From assembly GCF_021018805.1 (NCBI RefSeq), contig NC_086253.1, forward strand, positions 33,358,083 to 33,422,082: 64,000 nt of DNA. Direction: 5' to 3'. Made by a program: the position numbers and the translations under genes. This document shows, in pieces, positions 12,101 to 21,165 of the stretch. The notes under the pieces are model-generated. The model searched no databases and had not been told where the DNA came from. It saw nothing but the letters and a program-made list of their open reading frames with translations. The stretch comes from Prinia subflava (taxonomy: Eukaryota; Chordata; Aves; Passeriformes; Cisticolidae). Within the stretch, counting starts at the first letter, position 1, and each line of letters opens with the position of its first letter.

Positions 12101-15100
12101 CATTATGAGCATGATGAACAGTTGCAAACAAGGATCCCACATATTTTATTATGCAATCAACCACTCACATGAAAAAAATGTAGAAGCCCTGTAATGCTTT
12201 GAAAAATTTGTAACTAACATCAGCATCAAATATCAACAAAAATTATTTGTCTGGCCTAGAATTTAATTTTGTGAAGTATTCTCCTCTTCTCTCCAATCTT
12301 AAAATACACACAGAAATGTTAAGGATTCAAGGAACTATGGAAAGTACAGTAAAAAACTGAAATTATCACTCATATGTCTTTAGCACAAACAAAGAGATTA
12401 TATAGAGTTTTTTTCCTAACTAAATTAAAAAATATTGTCATCATCAGTTTGAAAAAATAAATCACACTTTACGTATAAAAATTGACTCACATTTCTTTCA
12501 CTTCATTGCCAAATGTTTTATTGTAAAAGAAACGAATGGGTAAAGTTCATCATGTGATCAAGTTGTCAATACTTGGAACTACATCATGCAAATGCAAACC
12601 CATAAATCAGTTTCCAGACATGTGCATTAACACCCACTGAAACTGCCGTATGGCTAGTGAGAGAAATGTGGTTTTGTCAACTGTTGGTACGGTCCCCTGA
12701 GAAAGCTGACAGCAAAAACAAATCTACTGTTAATAAACTTCAGTTGAACAGACAGAGTACTTAATTCACAGGAAATACCGGCAACCTGCTACTCAAAAGA
12801 AACCTGAAACCCGCTATAGAATACATTGTTTTGTCCTCAGGAAGATTTTTCCCATTGCCAAGATGAAAGCCCAGGTAACCCATTACAGCTCTGTGCTACT
12901 CAGAGCAGCAGATGGCTCCTGGGAATTCCTATCCAGTGGTAGCTCTCACTAGGTAGGATATCCACTATACCACTAACTTCTAGTAACACACAGGGTACCT
13001 TCTCAAATACTCACGTGTAATAAAACCAAAGCTGTTTATATGTTGTTACAAGGTAAAACCTCTGTCCACTCTGTGTGTTCTTTTCCAAAGCAAACACATG
13101 AACATCCTTTTTAAATGAAAACATTGAAATTTTTTGTTAGCTATATTCAAAAAAACGGCTTATGTCTTTGTAAATTCCTATTTGGCATCAGTTAAAGGTT
13201 AGTAAACACTAGATAACTATAAACAGATCACTTTTCCACGCTCAGTAGCATCTAGTTTTAATTTAGAACATCATTCTGATTTCAGTTACATGGATCAAAT
13301 TTGAAGCTTTTCTTTGCTGTGCAGTAATGTAAACAGTTTTCGCTGTAAACTCTTGGTTTTTTTCTGATCAGTATGAAGTGCATCTAAAGGGAGGAGGAAC
13401 AATGTCCTGAAAGGAGCAGCCTCATGGATACAATGGCAGTATAAGCTTTATGGGCAAATATTCTTCAGACATTATGTTGTTTAGATCCAAAAATGAAAAC
13501 CTGAGAAGGAAATAGAATAAAAACTACTGCCAAGCCAATGAGAACCTATTTTGGAAAAAAGGTTGTCAGGATTACTTAAATACCTGAAACAGCGTGGAGA
13601 AAAACACAATACCTTCTTTAAAAATAGCAATCAATTTGAAAAGTATTAAACTGAAAAAAAAGGATACCTTTCACACAATATTTATTTTGCTAATAATTTC
13701 TAATCATCTGAACTTGCTACTCAGATGCCACAGGAGAGTTGTATTGTTTTTATTTAGTCTCTGCCTCTTCTTTATCTCCTTTCTCATTTTTTTCCTCCTC
13801 TTTCTCCCTGCCCAATTCTCACTACCTTCCCATTCTCCTGCCCACCTTAATAGCTTGTTTATCTTGAGAAGGAACAACTTTATCACTACAATGTTCCCAA
13901 AAAGCACTTTTACTGTTTGAAGTTAACACCACATATCAACTTGTATGTTAGAACAGAACTAGTACTTAGAGATATCTCCAGTGCAACGTGACCTACAAAG
14001 GTAAAAAAAAAATACTTGCTGTTTCAGGATTGGGAAGAAAAAGATCTTGCAAACTGATAAAGACTTCGCTGCCAACAGCAATTTTAAATGATGTTCCATC
14101 TTTAAAGTAAAGAGTGGAGACATTCATCTAACATATAATATACCTCTTCGCAGGTTTTTACATAGTTAAAAGCTTCAGCCTGTCGAGAAAATATTTTCCA
14201 AACAGAGGATGGCATAGAGGGTTTGGACAATCTTGGTCTGTAAACTTCAGGAAGAGGATTTCTTTCATAGTGAGCAGCGAGTTCTTCCACTTTCTTCAGT
14301 CTTTCTAGCCATTTCTCTTCATTTCTCCTAAAGCAATTACAAATAGTCAAATCAGTATCAACCCATCTGCAAGGCAATTTTAATTTGAATATATCCTGTA
14401 CTCCTCACTGCTTTTGGTTTTGTTGAATGTAATTTATTAATTAACTGGGAGTAGCCAGTATTCGAAATCAACACCCAATCTTGCTATGATACTGATTTTA
14501 ATATTAAATGTCTCTACACAGTCTTGGAAGTACAAGAGCTTCATAATAACACTATCAAAGATAAACACAACAGAATAAAGACAGTGAAAGGAGACCTAGG
14601 AATTTTCAGTTTTGTCTACGGAATGATATTACACTCCTCAGAAAGTATACAAACTTTGACTAGGCACATAACATTAGTAAGGAGAAAAAAAATACTAAAA
14701 GTAGAAAAATACTAAGAGTTAAAAAGTATTTTTGCTTTATGGTTGAGGAGACAAATGAGATAATTAATTTGTATGGGTAGTACAATACTTGAGTTCATAG
14801 ACTTTAGCTCCAAGGTCTGTATCTCGAAGGAAAACTGAAATCCAAAATGAGGGCTCTGTTCTCCACTGCCAACATTTGCTATTGATCACTAATACTTTCA
14901 CCTGCTTTAAAAGCTCATGTACTTTTCACAACCTTAAAATAGCAATCTTATCTCTTTTCAAGAAATAGAACCATGCAGTAACTCTTGCTATCTTGCAACC
15001 TTTAAGCTTCCAGTTCCATAAAGTAATCCAAATGCTGTAGAGTAATGTAATAAAGCATAAACACACATATGTACAACTATTTGTAAGTGGAACACCTGTA

Positions 15101-18046
15101 ATCAGCACTGCCAGTAAACTGTGAAACAGGAAGAGGCAAGAGGTAAACAAACATGAAGGGGAATCTTATTGTTCTGCCCAGCATAACCCACTTGGTTCTC
15201 CTAACAGCCCCTGGGTTGCAGTGAAAGATAAAAATGAAACTGAGTGTATCAAAAGTATTCAGAACTTTAACAAGCTGGATCCACAAGGTGAATTTGAGTA
15301 TTTAAATATTCTTGTGGGGCCCTGAAGCCCAAACTTTAGATCCTCTCATTTCCCCCTCCAAGTTTTCCACAGCAAAAGTTCCTGGACACTTACACTTCTG
15401 TCCACTGTTCTAAGCCTGCCCATGTCTTGATAGTCAGTGCCTGTGTAAAGTCTAAGTAACAGAACATTTTTTTCTCTAAGAGGAGTCAACCATATTATCT
15501 CTATCCCCCTTGTCCATCTTCTGACCTGTGCATTTTCTTCACTCCCTCTTTATGCTCTTAGTTTCTTCTCTGGGAATGAAAGATTAGATTATAGATAGCA
15601 ATCAGCATTTCTCAGAAGAGCTAACAAAACTTTCAGTTTCATTTTGGTGCTGTTGGCTGTAAATTAACTGGTTGCAAAGGACATCCCTATATCAGCACTT
15701 TCCCACAAGGTGACCATTAAAAAAGGAAAGCAAAGGAGAAACTCCATAATTCTCTATTAATTTTAAACTTTCTGGTTATATTGGGCCGTATTTTTGCAGA
15801 AACACAGCCGGGAGGATACCTGAACCTGGGAGAAGGTTGATGACCCTCCCTTTAAACTGAAACCTATCATGGTTCTTGCAGTCCAAACACTCAGTGTCTC
15901 AGGAGTCAAACACGTCAAGTCTTTTCAAGGCAACTTCAACTCCTGTGTGAACCATAACACAACTCATCTATTTGGAGCACATACAATTAACACTTACAGA
16001 CAGCCTTCTGAGTTCACTGGGAAATTCTCACTTCCTCTCTTATGTCCCACCAGAAGTCAGGGCAGTACTTACTTTTGTTTGACTTGACTGAAAGAAGTTT
16101 TGCCACTATCATGTTTGGACTTCAGTGTTATTGACTTAGCAGGATGACTGCATGGAAAGCCTGGAAAAATGTCTCCTGAGCAATGACTTAAAGAACTTGC
16201 TATTTCTTTACTTTATGGAAGACTACTTCTCCGTTTACTTCTCATGATAACGACAAAACATATTACCCACACCTGCTGACAACTGAAGCTGAGACATGCA
16301 AATCAACTGCTACTCAAAATAATATTACACTTGTTTCGTGGCCAGTGTGTATCATGCAACATAGTTCTATGGCAGAGTTCATGGTCCTTGACACGAATAA
16401 ATCTGAGATTTTCTCCCAGATACTGATCAAGCCTTAGAAGAACACATTAAATTCCTTAATGGTAGTGAAAATTAGCTTGGCTATCCTTACGTCGAGCTGA
16501 TGAGTGGCATATTAACACTACTCATCTTCCCAATTTTCATCTTGCCCTCCTAATAGAGGAAGTGGCCTCTACAATTACAGAATCACAGAAGGGGTGAGGT
16601 TGGAAGGTCCACAGTGGGTCACCTGCTCCAGCCTCCCTGCTCAAGCAGGGTTGTCCCCAGAGCACTTGGCACAGGATTGTGTCCAGTTGGTTCCTGAGTA
16701 TCTCCAGTGGGGGAGGCTCCACAACCTCTCTGGACAACCTGTTCCAGTGTGCAATCTGTTTGTCAAATTAAGATTGCAAGTGCAAAACTCAGTACATCAG
16801 ACCTGGAGATAAGACCTCATAAAGTATGTTAGTTATGAGAAGCTGGAATACATAGCTTCCAATGTCATCTGACTTCTGCTACTGAAGGTCCATGTACAAA
16901 TATGAAACTAACCGACCTGAAAGTTGATGATGAAGCCAAAATCAGCCCTCAGTGCTCGAGTGCTGTTGCGCAAGGCAGGTCTTTGGGCAGCCAGGGACAG
17001 TCACTACGCAGGTGGCCAAAAACCCTGCCCAAGAGAAGGTCCTGCTGCAGTACAGGTCAGCTCACCCACAGGGATCTCGCTCGCTGAGGTCAGCAGGGGA
17101 GCTGCTCATTTAGTAGTTGTCCCCACAGATTACTCTAGCTGGCCATTTCCTTTACAAACCACCATTCTGTCAGAATTACAGAATATTGTGTTGGAAGGAT
17201 CATCTAATCCATCTCCTGGGCCTGAACATGACCATCTCTAAGAGTCACACCATGTACCTGAGAAAGTTGTCCAAATGCTTCTTGAGCTCAGGCTGGTGCT
17301 GTGGCCTCTTTCCTGGGGAGCCCGTTCAGTGCCCAACCACCTTTGGGTGAAGAACCTTTTCCTAAATTCAACGTAAACCTCCCCTGACACAGCATCAGGC
17401 CATTCCCTCTGGTCCTGTCACTGTCACCACAGAGAAGAGATCAGTGCCTGCCCCTCCTCTTCACCTCATGGGGATGTTGAAGACCACAAGGAGGTTTCCC
17501 TTCAGCCTCCTCTTCTGAAAGTTGAACAGACCAAGTGACCTCAGTTGCTCCTCACACGGCTTCCCCTCAAAGCCCCTCACCATCCTCATGGCCCTCCTTT
17601 GGACGCTCTGTAATAGCTTTATAACCCTCTTAGATTGTGGCGCCCAAAACTGCACACAGCATTCAATATGAGGCCGCACCGACAGTGTAAGTGTACCAGA
17701 ATGGTACTTTTGTTTCAGAAGGCGGAGGAGCTCAAGCAACAGCGCAAACCTGACAAGGTTGGTGTTACACCATTCACACCCAAGAGCAGCAAGGACAGCC
17801 GTCCTCAGCTCAGCGCTCAGGGCGCGGGGCTCGGTGGCTCAGTGTCCCGCCATGGGGCCCGGCCTGGCGAGCTACGCCGGAAGGGGAGAGCAGAGGGGAG
17901 CAGAGCGGAGCAGCCAGCCCGCGCCTCCTCAGCCTGGCCTCGCACGCCTCCCTCCGCGCCGGGTGGGCCCGCACGGCCGGGCCCGCCTTCCCCGCGCCGC
18001 TCCCGCCGGCACCAACTCACCGCCAGCGCCCGCTCCCCGCCGCCAT
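2860..18046 (-). CDS. PRIMPOL: PRIMPOL (primase and DNA-directed polymerase, CCDC111), 13 coding exons
   Basis: Archaeo-eukaryotic primase superfamily enzyme that reprimes DNA synthesis past lesions in nucleus and mitochondria. I joined 13 exons (18046-18021, 14327-14144, 13106-13015, 12059-11918, 10418-10271, 8982-8698, 7065-6903, 5699-5602, 5241-5113, 5028-4920, 4369-4287, 4208-4162, 3165-2860). All junctions are GT-AG and in phase: 1812 nt, 603 aa (human 560). Catalytic motifs are intact: motif I DLE at D126/E128, motif II SRH at S179/H181, motif III VDL at D291. The zinc site is C446, H453, C473, C478, the same spacing as human. The acidic C-terminus keeps two RPA-binding motifs (NDACFLEAAED with D556/F559; EEIPDEVLLEAL). 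The start is in the CpG-island exon because the usual internal ATG is out of frame here. The gene appears functional. Confidence 0.95.
3166..4161 (-). other. PRIMPOL last intron
   Basis: AT-rich unique-looking sequence between coding exons 12 and 13. No repeat or exon recognised. Confidence 0.6.
4162..4208 (-). CDS. PRIMPOL: PRIMPOL coding exon 12
   Basis: 47 bp micro-exon, two bases plus 15 codons. It encodes LPLPPGICLPSLFKE, matching human FPLPAEVCLLFLFKE. Acceptor ttgatttag, donor gtacgt. Confidence 0.9.
4287..4369 (-). CDS. PRIMPOL: PRIMPOL coding exon 11 (zinc site, second half)
   Basis: 83 bp, too short for ordinary ORF listing. It encodes ILVDLKNEVWYQKCHDPVCR, with the two zinc cysteines matching human C446 and C451. 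Donor gtatgt. Confidence 0.95.
4920..5028 (-). CDS. PRIMPOL: PRIMPOL coding exon 10 (zinc site, first half)
   Basis: 109 bp. It encodes IRQWSYFSLKELLIYD and YRWCENIGRPHKSNNI. The Cys and His correspond to human C419 and H426 of the zinc-binding region needed for primase activity. Confidence 0.95.
5113..5241 (-). CDS. PRIMPOL: PRIMPOL coding exon 9
   Basis: 129 bp. It encodes GYQGSPYPEIDNFVRSLVNK and DGLQGG, matching human GFQCSPYPEVDHFVLSLVNK. Acceptor atgtttcag, donor gtaaag. Confidence 0.94.
5602..5699 (-). CDS. PRIMPOL: PRIMPOL coding exon 8
   Basis: 98 bp, 32 codons with split codons at both ends. It encodes ASDDIKFLSSGFSEEERK... This is the least conserved part of the protein relative to human. 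It is accepted because both junctions keep phase. Confidence 0.85.
5800..5872 (+). repeat. CR1 LINE 3'-end fragment
   Basis: Inside the PRIMPOL intron between exons 7 and 8. The segment resembles the CR1 3' tail: a ggttgggccaggagacctcc core followed by agaggtccctgc. Short and diverged, plus orientation. Confidence 0.45.
6140..6268 (+). other. unassigned exon-like segment, antisense in PRIMPOL intron
   Basis: On the plus strand a pyrimidine-rich tract (tttccttgccctatag) is followed by an open 129-bp segment ending at a possible donor, G|gtaatg at 6269. The open frame reads NWKPDDHRSLNS... FTVDSADAYDLNTLRGLLAS. Composition is protein-like, but I do not recognise the family. It is open only from a TGA near 6115 to a TAA near 6290. 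It could be an antisense exon, a fragment of a retrocopy, or chance. Confidence 0.3.
6903..7065 (-). CDS. PRIMPOL: PRIMPOL coding exon 7
   Basis: 163 bp. It encodes VYTKNRNFRMYKSSKAGKN, IAEDNKFIP and EEAYFLSSLICN, matching human VYTRNRNFRLYKSSKIGKR. Acceptor tttcctgtag; donor gtaatt is weak but in phase. Confidence 0.94.
7066..8697 (-). other. PRIMPOL intron 6-7
   Basis: AT-rich intron sequence with no repeat family, RNA gene or exon that I can support. Confidence 0.6.
8698..8982 (-). CDS. PRIMPOL: PRIMPOL coding exon 6 (motif III)
   Basis: 285 bp, the second-longest coding exon. It starts NFVRTILQPA and ends KQLFVDLG, with motif III Asp in VDL. The middle is a poorly conserved linker rich in Asp, Glu, Ser and Ala, as in other PrimPols. 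A 44-bp part of this exon is copied in the upstream intron at 10451-10494. Confidence 0.93.
8983..10270 (-). other. PRIMPOL intron 5-6
   Basis: No exon supported. A minus-strand open frame near 9264-9596 has no recognisable domain and is probably an old repeat or chance. Confidence 0.5.
10271..10418 (-). CDS. PRIMPOL: PRIMPOL coding exon 5 (motif II)
   Basis: 148 bp, 49 codons plus one base. It encodes KELYDVNCSSKDVLNLDSS then TDEKFSRHLIF, with the SxH nucleotide-binding motif, nearly identical to human. Acceptor atgatttcag, donor gtaagt. Confidence 0.95.
10451..10494 (-). repeat. 44-bp partial duplicate of PRIMPOL exon 6
   Basis: The plus-strand 44 bases from tgagcaatggctggccag to aacagctgt match exon 6 positions 8802-8845 at 42 of 44 bases by eye. 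The copy lies about 30 bp upstream, in the gene's sense, of exon 5. It is flanked by unrelated sequence and has no obvious splice sites of its own. Confidence 0.8.
10495..11917 (-). other. PRIMPOL intron 4-5
   Basis: AT-rich intron. No further exon, RNA gene or recognisable repeat seen. Confidence 0.55.
11918..12059 (-). CDS. PRIMPOL: PRIMPOL coding exon 4 (catalytic motif I)
   Basis: 142 bp, one base plus 47 codons. It encodes HCYEVIPEKDACKLYFDLEF, with the metal-binding Asp and Glu of the DxE motif, and PVNPDADGKNMV. It ends with GAG at the exon border before gtaaac. Confidence 0.95.
12060..13014 (-). other. PRIMPOL intron 3-4
   Basis: AT-rich intron with no supported feature. Confidence 0.6.
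13015..13106 (-). CDS. PRIMPOL: PRIMPOL coding exon 3
   Basis: 92 bp, 30 codons plus two bases. It encodes DVHVFALEKN...RFYLVTTYKQLWFYY, matching human DVHVFALE...IYLVTTYAEFWFYY. Donor gtgagt. Confidence 0.93.
14016..14127 (-). other. unassigned coding-like segment in PRIMPOL intron 2-3
   Basis: On the minus strand, starting at ATG 14127, an open frame of just over 40 codons reads VSTLYFKDGTSFKIAVGSEV then FISLQDLFLPNP. It follows an AG (tatgttag) and ends near a possible donor, caa|gtattt at 14015. It is not part of the known PRIMPOL protein and would disrupt the in-phase joint between exons 2 and 3 if included naively. The sequence looks like a folded-protein fragment, but I cannot assign a family. 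Confidence 0.3.
14144..14327 (-). CDS. PRIMPOL: PRIMPOL coding exon 2
   Basis: 184 bp (one base plus 61 codons), acceptor ctttag, donor gtatat. It encodes EEKWLERLKKVEELAAHYER and YRPRLSKP...VWKIFSRQAEAFNYVK, closely matching the human N-terminus (MNRKWEAKLKQIEERASHYE). No in-frame ATG is present. The only ATG near the human start position (14322-14320) opens a five-codon frame that stops. Confidence 0.93.
14328..16570 (-). other. PRIMPOL intron 1-2, left part
   Basis: Intron sequence with no supported exon. Several short open frames on both strands look random. Confidence 0.55.
16575..16770 (-). repeat. CR1 LINE fragment, reverse orientation
   Basis: Starts attacagaatcacag, then ggttggaaggtcc, then gtcacctgctccagcctccc and a lggacaacctgttccagtgtg-type block, which is the reverse complement of a CR1 3' end. 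CR1 is the dominant avian non-LTR retrotransposon and is usually 5'-truncated, as here. Confidence 0.85.
17168..17695 (-). repeat. CR1 LINE copy, about 0.5 kb, reverse orientation
   Basis: From cagaattacagaatattgtg to cattcaatatgaggccgcacc. It contains the CR1 marks ttcctggggagcccgttcag, tcccctctggtcctgtcac-like text, and gccctcctttggacgctctg followed by cccaaaactgcacacagc. The 92-codon minus-strand frame at 17461-17739 (RPHIECCVQFWAPQ, LQSVQRRAMRM) is the decayed 3' end of the CR1 reverse transcriptase ORF. It ends about 100 bp before the CpG island. Confidence 0.92.
18021..18046 (-). CDS. PRIMPOL: PRIMPOL coding exon 1 (start codon)
   Basis: ATG at 18046-18044 within CCCAATGGCGGCG. It gives MAAGSGRW plus two bases of a split Arg codon, then donor GTGAGT at 18020. 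The split codon is completed in frame by exon 2. The exon lies in the CpG island, and its upstream end (TSS) is not defined. The alternative is that this is 5' UTR and translation begins elsewhere. Confidence 0.65.
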
Positions 18047-18129
18047 TGGGGCGGGCCGTGCGGCCTGCGCGGGGCGGGGCCGGCGGGCCGGGCCGGGCGG
18101 CGCCGGGGCTTCCTCCCGCCGAGCAGCGC

Positions 18130-18343
18130 TCAGCCACGCCAGGCTCGGGAGAACGCCGGTCGGAGCGAGCAGGCAGCGGAGCGAGCAGGCGGTGAAGCCG
18201 GTGGGTGGCGGCGGTGCCGGCATGCGGCAGTACCAGGATGCGGGCGCGGCGGCGGCGGGGCCGAACAAAGCGGGGGGGAGCGGTGGGGGATGGACCAGGC
18301 TGTGGCTCTCCAGGTCCGCGTGGCCGCCCGCATCTCTCCCGGG
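18130..18343 (+). other. CASP3: CASP3 exon 1, 5' UTR (5' limit approximate)
   Basis: A non-coding first exon is inferred from the strong donor CCCGGG|GTGAGT at 18344 on the plus strand and the gene's position. The TSS is not defined, so the left boundary is a guess. If spliced directly to 23443, the exon carries ATGs at 18222, 18238 and 18290, one in each frame, all reaching stops in exon 2. Confidence 0.6.
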
Positions 18344-21165
18344 GTGAGTCGGCTGCGGGAGCAGGAGGGGAGCCGCTTTCGCCCGCGGCGCCGCTGGGAG
18401 CGCCGCTGCCCGGCTGCCGCGGGGCTCCCGGCCGCAGGCCCGGCGGTCTGTCGGTCGGTGTGGGAGCAGATGAGCCCCCGGCCTTGCCCGCCGTGCCATC
18501 GCCCTGCCCGGGTGCAGAGCTCGGCGCCTCAGGTATTAGCTGCCCAGAAGCTTAAGGTAGCTAGTTTGTTCCCCTTCAGCCTGTCTTCTTGGAGAAGCTG
18601 CTGAAACAGAGAAAAAAAAAAAAAGTCTCTTTAGTTCTGGGCTGCTCTTCGGTGACCCCTCGTTAGACCATTAACGAACCGGAAACACGGGGTCAGAATC
18701 TGTATTGGGTTCTTCCAAAACAAATCGTGTTAAACCTCGTCGGTACTGACGCGTGCTTGGGGTCCTGGCAGGAGCTGTGACTAACTTTTGATAGCGTGTA
18801 AAGGCCCTGCCCGAGGTGTATTGTGTCCTGTCTGTTCCCTGCTGGGCTGAAGGATAGGGCTGGCCATCTACAGCCTTTTACCTTTAACTCATAGTTCTCT
18901 CCTTCAGGTATCTGCTTATCAGGTGTAGGTTTCAAACTAACACACCGTGCCCTTAGCGTTAAGGAAGCCGATACCGCTGTTGCTTGGTGATGGTGATGTG
19001 ATTAATAGGTACAGGTGAATCAGTAGCTCAGGGGTCCCATCTACACTCGGAATAATTTCAGCTGCTTTTGCAGCTTCATGCTGAGTACCTAAAAGTCTGT
19101 TTGCTTTTGGAACATCCGAATGCTGTCAGGGCTTTCCAGCAACTACATCCAGCCCAGAAGTAATGGGAAGAGATGTCTCAGTATGGATGTGCTCCCATGT
19201 GTGGTAGCAGTATTTAGTAGGGGGATAGTGTCACACAGAAAATGTAATGGTATATTTCAAATGTTTTTCATTTTTTCATATCATCAGCTTCTGTATTTTC
19301 CTTACGTTATTAGTCAGACAATTACTTTTTAGCATTATACATTGTAGAAAGGAAAAGTTTTAATTTGTATGTCTGCAATAGTATCGTGATATCTTATGTA
19401 TATCTTCATGTACAAAAAATAACTTCTTTGAATGCTTGACATTTTCTCCTGCAGTCATGTGAGGTGGAGAACTGCTCTTTTCTAATCTTTAAGGAGATGT
19501 TTTACAATATTGATGTCTGTTTTGAACATGTGTTTTAGTAGTGCTACCCTCATTGCTGTGTAGCAGCAGATATATACTGAACATGTTTGTCTCCTGTGGT
19601 TTGCATATTTCAGGATCCAGTTGGTAACTAAAGACAGTTTAACTATTTGCTTTCCCCTGTCTGAGAAGCTGTGGTATTTTTATCACTGTACCCTTCATTT
19701 CTCTTGTTGGTTCTCATATTAAATAAATACTGCTTTAAAAAGAAATTGGATGACTTTTATGGCAACGGTGACACATGATCATGTGAATTTATTTTCATTA
19801 GGTCCAGTAGAATAAGTGAATCAAGGCTGGGACAGAGTAAAAAGTTGTTTCATTTATTTTTTCCCTATCAAAAGAAGAGCATTGGAACAACTGCATTTAT
19901 GTAGGGAAAAAAAACCCGTTTTTACTTTTATTGCTGTACAGAGAGACATTGGTCATATTTTGGTAGCTGCAGAGCATAGCTTTGGACCTTTTTGACCCAA
20001 TTTATTTTTTACCACTTAGTATATGTAAAGATCATTGTAACATCATCTTTATATTTGCTGCCTCTGTCTCATTTTTTTAATTGTATTTTTTCAAATACAA
20101 TATTATAAAATAAGCTTCCTAAAATCTACAGAATATATTTTGCTAGATCATAAAAATGCAGTTGCTCTTTTCAAGAACCTTTTTTTAATATTTCCTTATA
20201 CTTGAAGCCTCATTTTACCTAAGCTTTCAGAGAAAATAATATCAAAGAGCAGAATAAAAATTTGTAATAAATTTTTAAAGCACTGCTGTGCTTTCTTCCC
20301 CCTGCACCTCCCCCCGGGATGAGATCATCCTCCACAGGGAAGTGCATGGCATCACTGCATTACCTCAAGCAAGATGAGGCAATTCTCAGTGGCCTGTTAG
20401 AATCAGCAGCATCCTCCCAGAGCATTGCTGTGACCCTGCCGGTGCTTTAGAGCACAAAAGACCCTGCTGGCTCGAAGGCGCATTTGAGTGCCTAGCAACA
20501 AGAGAGCTGTCTGTCTTTGTGGGTGTCTTTTGTTCTTTAAGGAAGTGCAGGTGACTTGGTGCCTGAGGGTGCTCAGGAATTGATGGATATTAAAAGTGAG
20601 TTACAGATTGTGTTCTGAAAATAAACCGTACAAATTTCAAATACTTAACGTGTTATAACCAGTTTTTCTAGACAATCCCTATACTTTCTGTAAAGTCTCT
20701 CAGACAAGCTCCAATTATCATGGAGTGCAGGAAACTAACACTTCATTAAACAATTGAAACTGAAGGCTGTGAACTAGGCTTGCAGAGGCCTTAGTAAGAA
20801 ATATTTTTATGATACGGTATTATAAGTTGTGTTTTACATTTTTCAGAAAGAAACTAATATAGTTTGTTGTAGTTGTAGGTTTTGCTAGCTACTTCTTCCA
20901 ATTTCATTGTTTCTTTGGTGCTGGATCAAGGACAGCAGTTTCAGAGGTTTAAATTTTAAGGTCACAAAAGGGTCAAGGAGATAAGTCTTACTTTAAGGTC
21001 AGTTAAATGTTGAAGATCTCTCTTAGTGTTTGCATCCTGCCCTAACGTTTATGTTGTGGGAAACATTCAGAGTTCGCAGCCAGCTGGGTCTGCAGTGTGC
21101 TTAGCCAAGCCTGCTGCTGTTCAGCAGTTTGGGTGGAGCACACCTCAGGGCAGCCTGATGAGCCA
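18344..21165 (+). other. CASP3 intron 1, left part
   Basis: Intron sequence, AT-rich beyond about 19.2 kb. No exon, RNA gene or clear repeat recognised. Additional untranslated CASP3 exons cannot be excluded. Confidence 0.55.

Larger units (their letters stand above)
17790..18560. promoter_or_regulatory. CpG island, bidirectional PRIMPOL/CASP3 promoter
   Basis: An abrupt switch to GC- and CpG-dense sequence between AT-rich introns. GC boxes are visible at 18047-18058 (ggggcgggcc) and 18071-18080 (ggggcggggc). PRIMPOL exon 1 leaves to the left (donor at 18020) and the CASP3 non-coding exon to the right (donor at 18344), so the two start regions lie within about 300 bp. The human genes share the same head-to-head arrangement. 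No TATA box seen. A YY1-like CAATGGCGGC overlaps the PRIMPOL ATG. Confidence 0.9.

Noticed and set aside
16950..17100. Resemblance to 23680-23770 (caaggca..., gaaggtcctgctg...), possible shared LTR or repeat
   Set aside because: Only scattered short matches by eye; not enough to call a repeat family.
17635..18604. Long open frames on both strands across the PRIMPOL/CASP3 CpG island (up to 281 codons)
   Set aside because: Stop codons are rare in GC-rich DNA. The frames are Pro/Arg/Ala/Gly-rich, overlap on both strands and have no domain.
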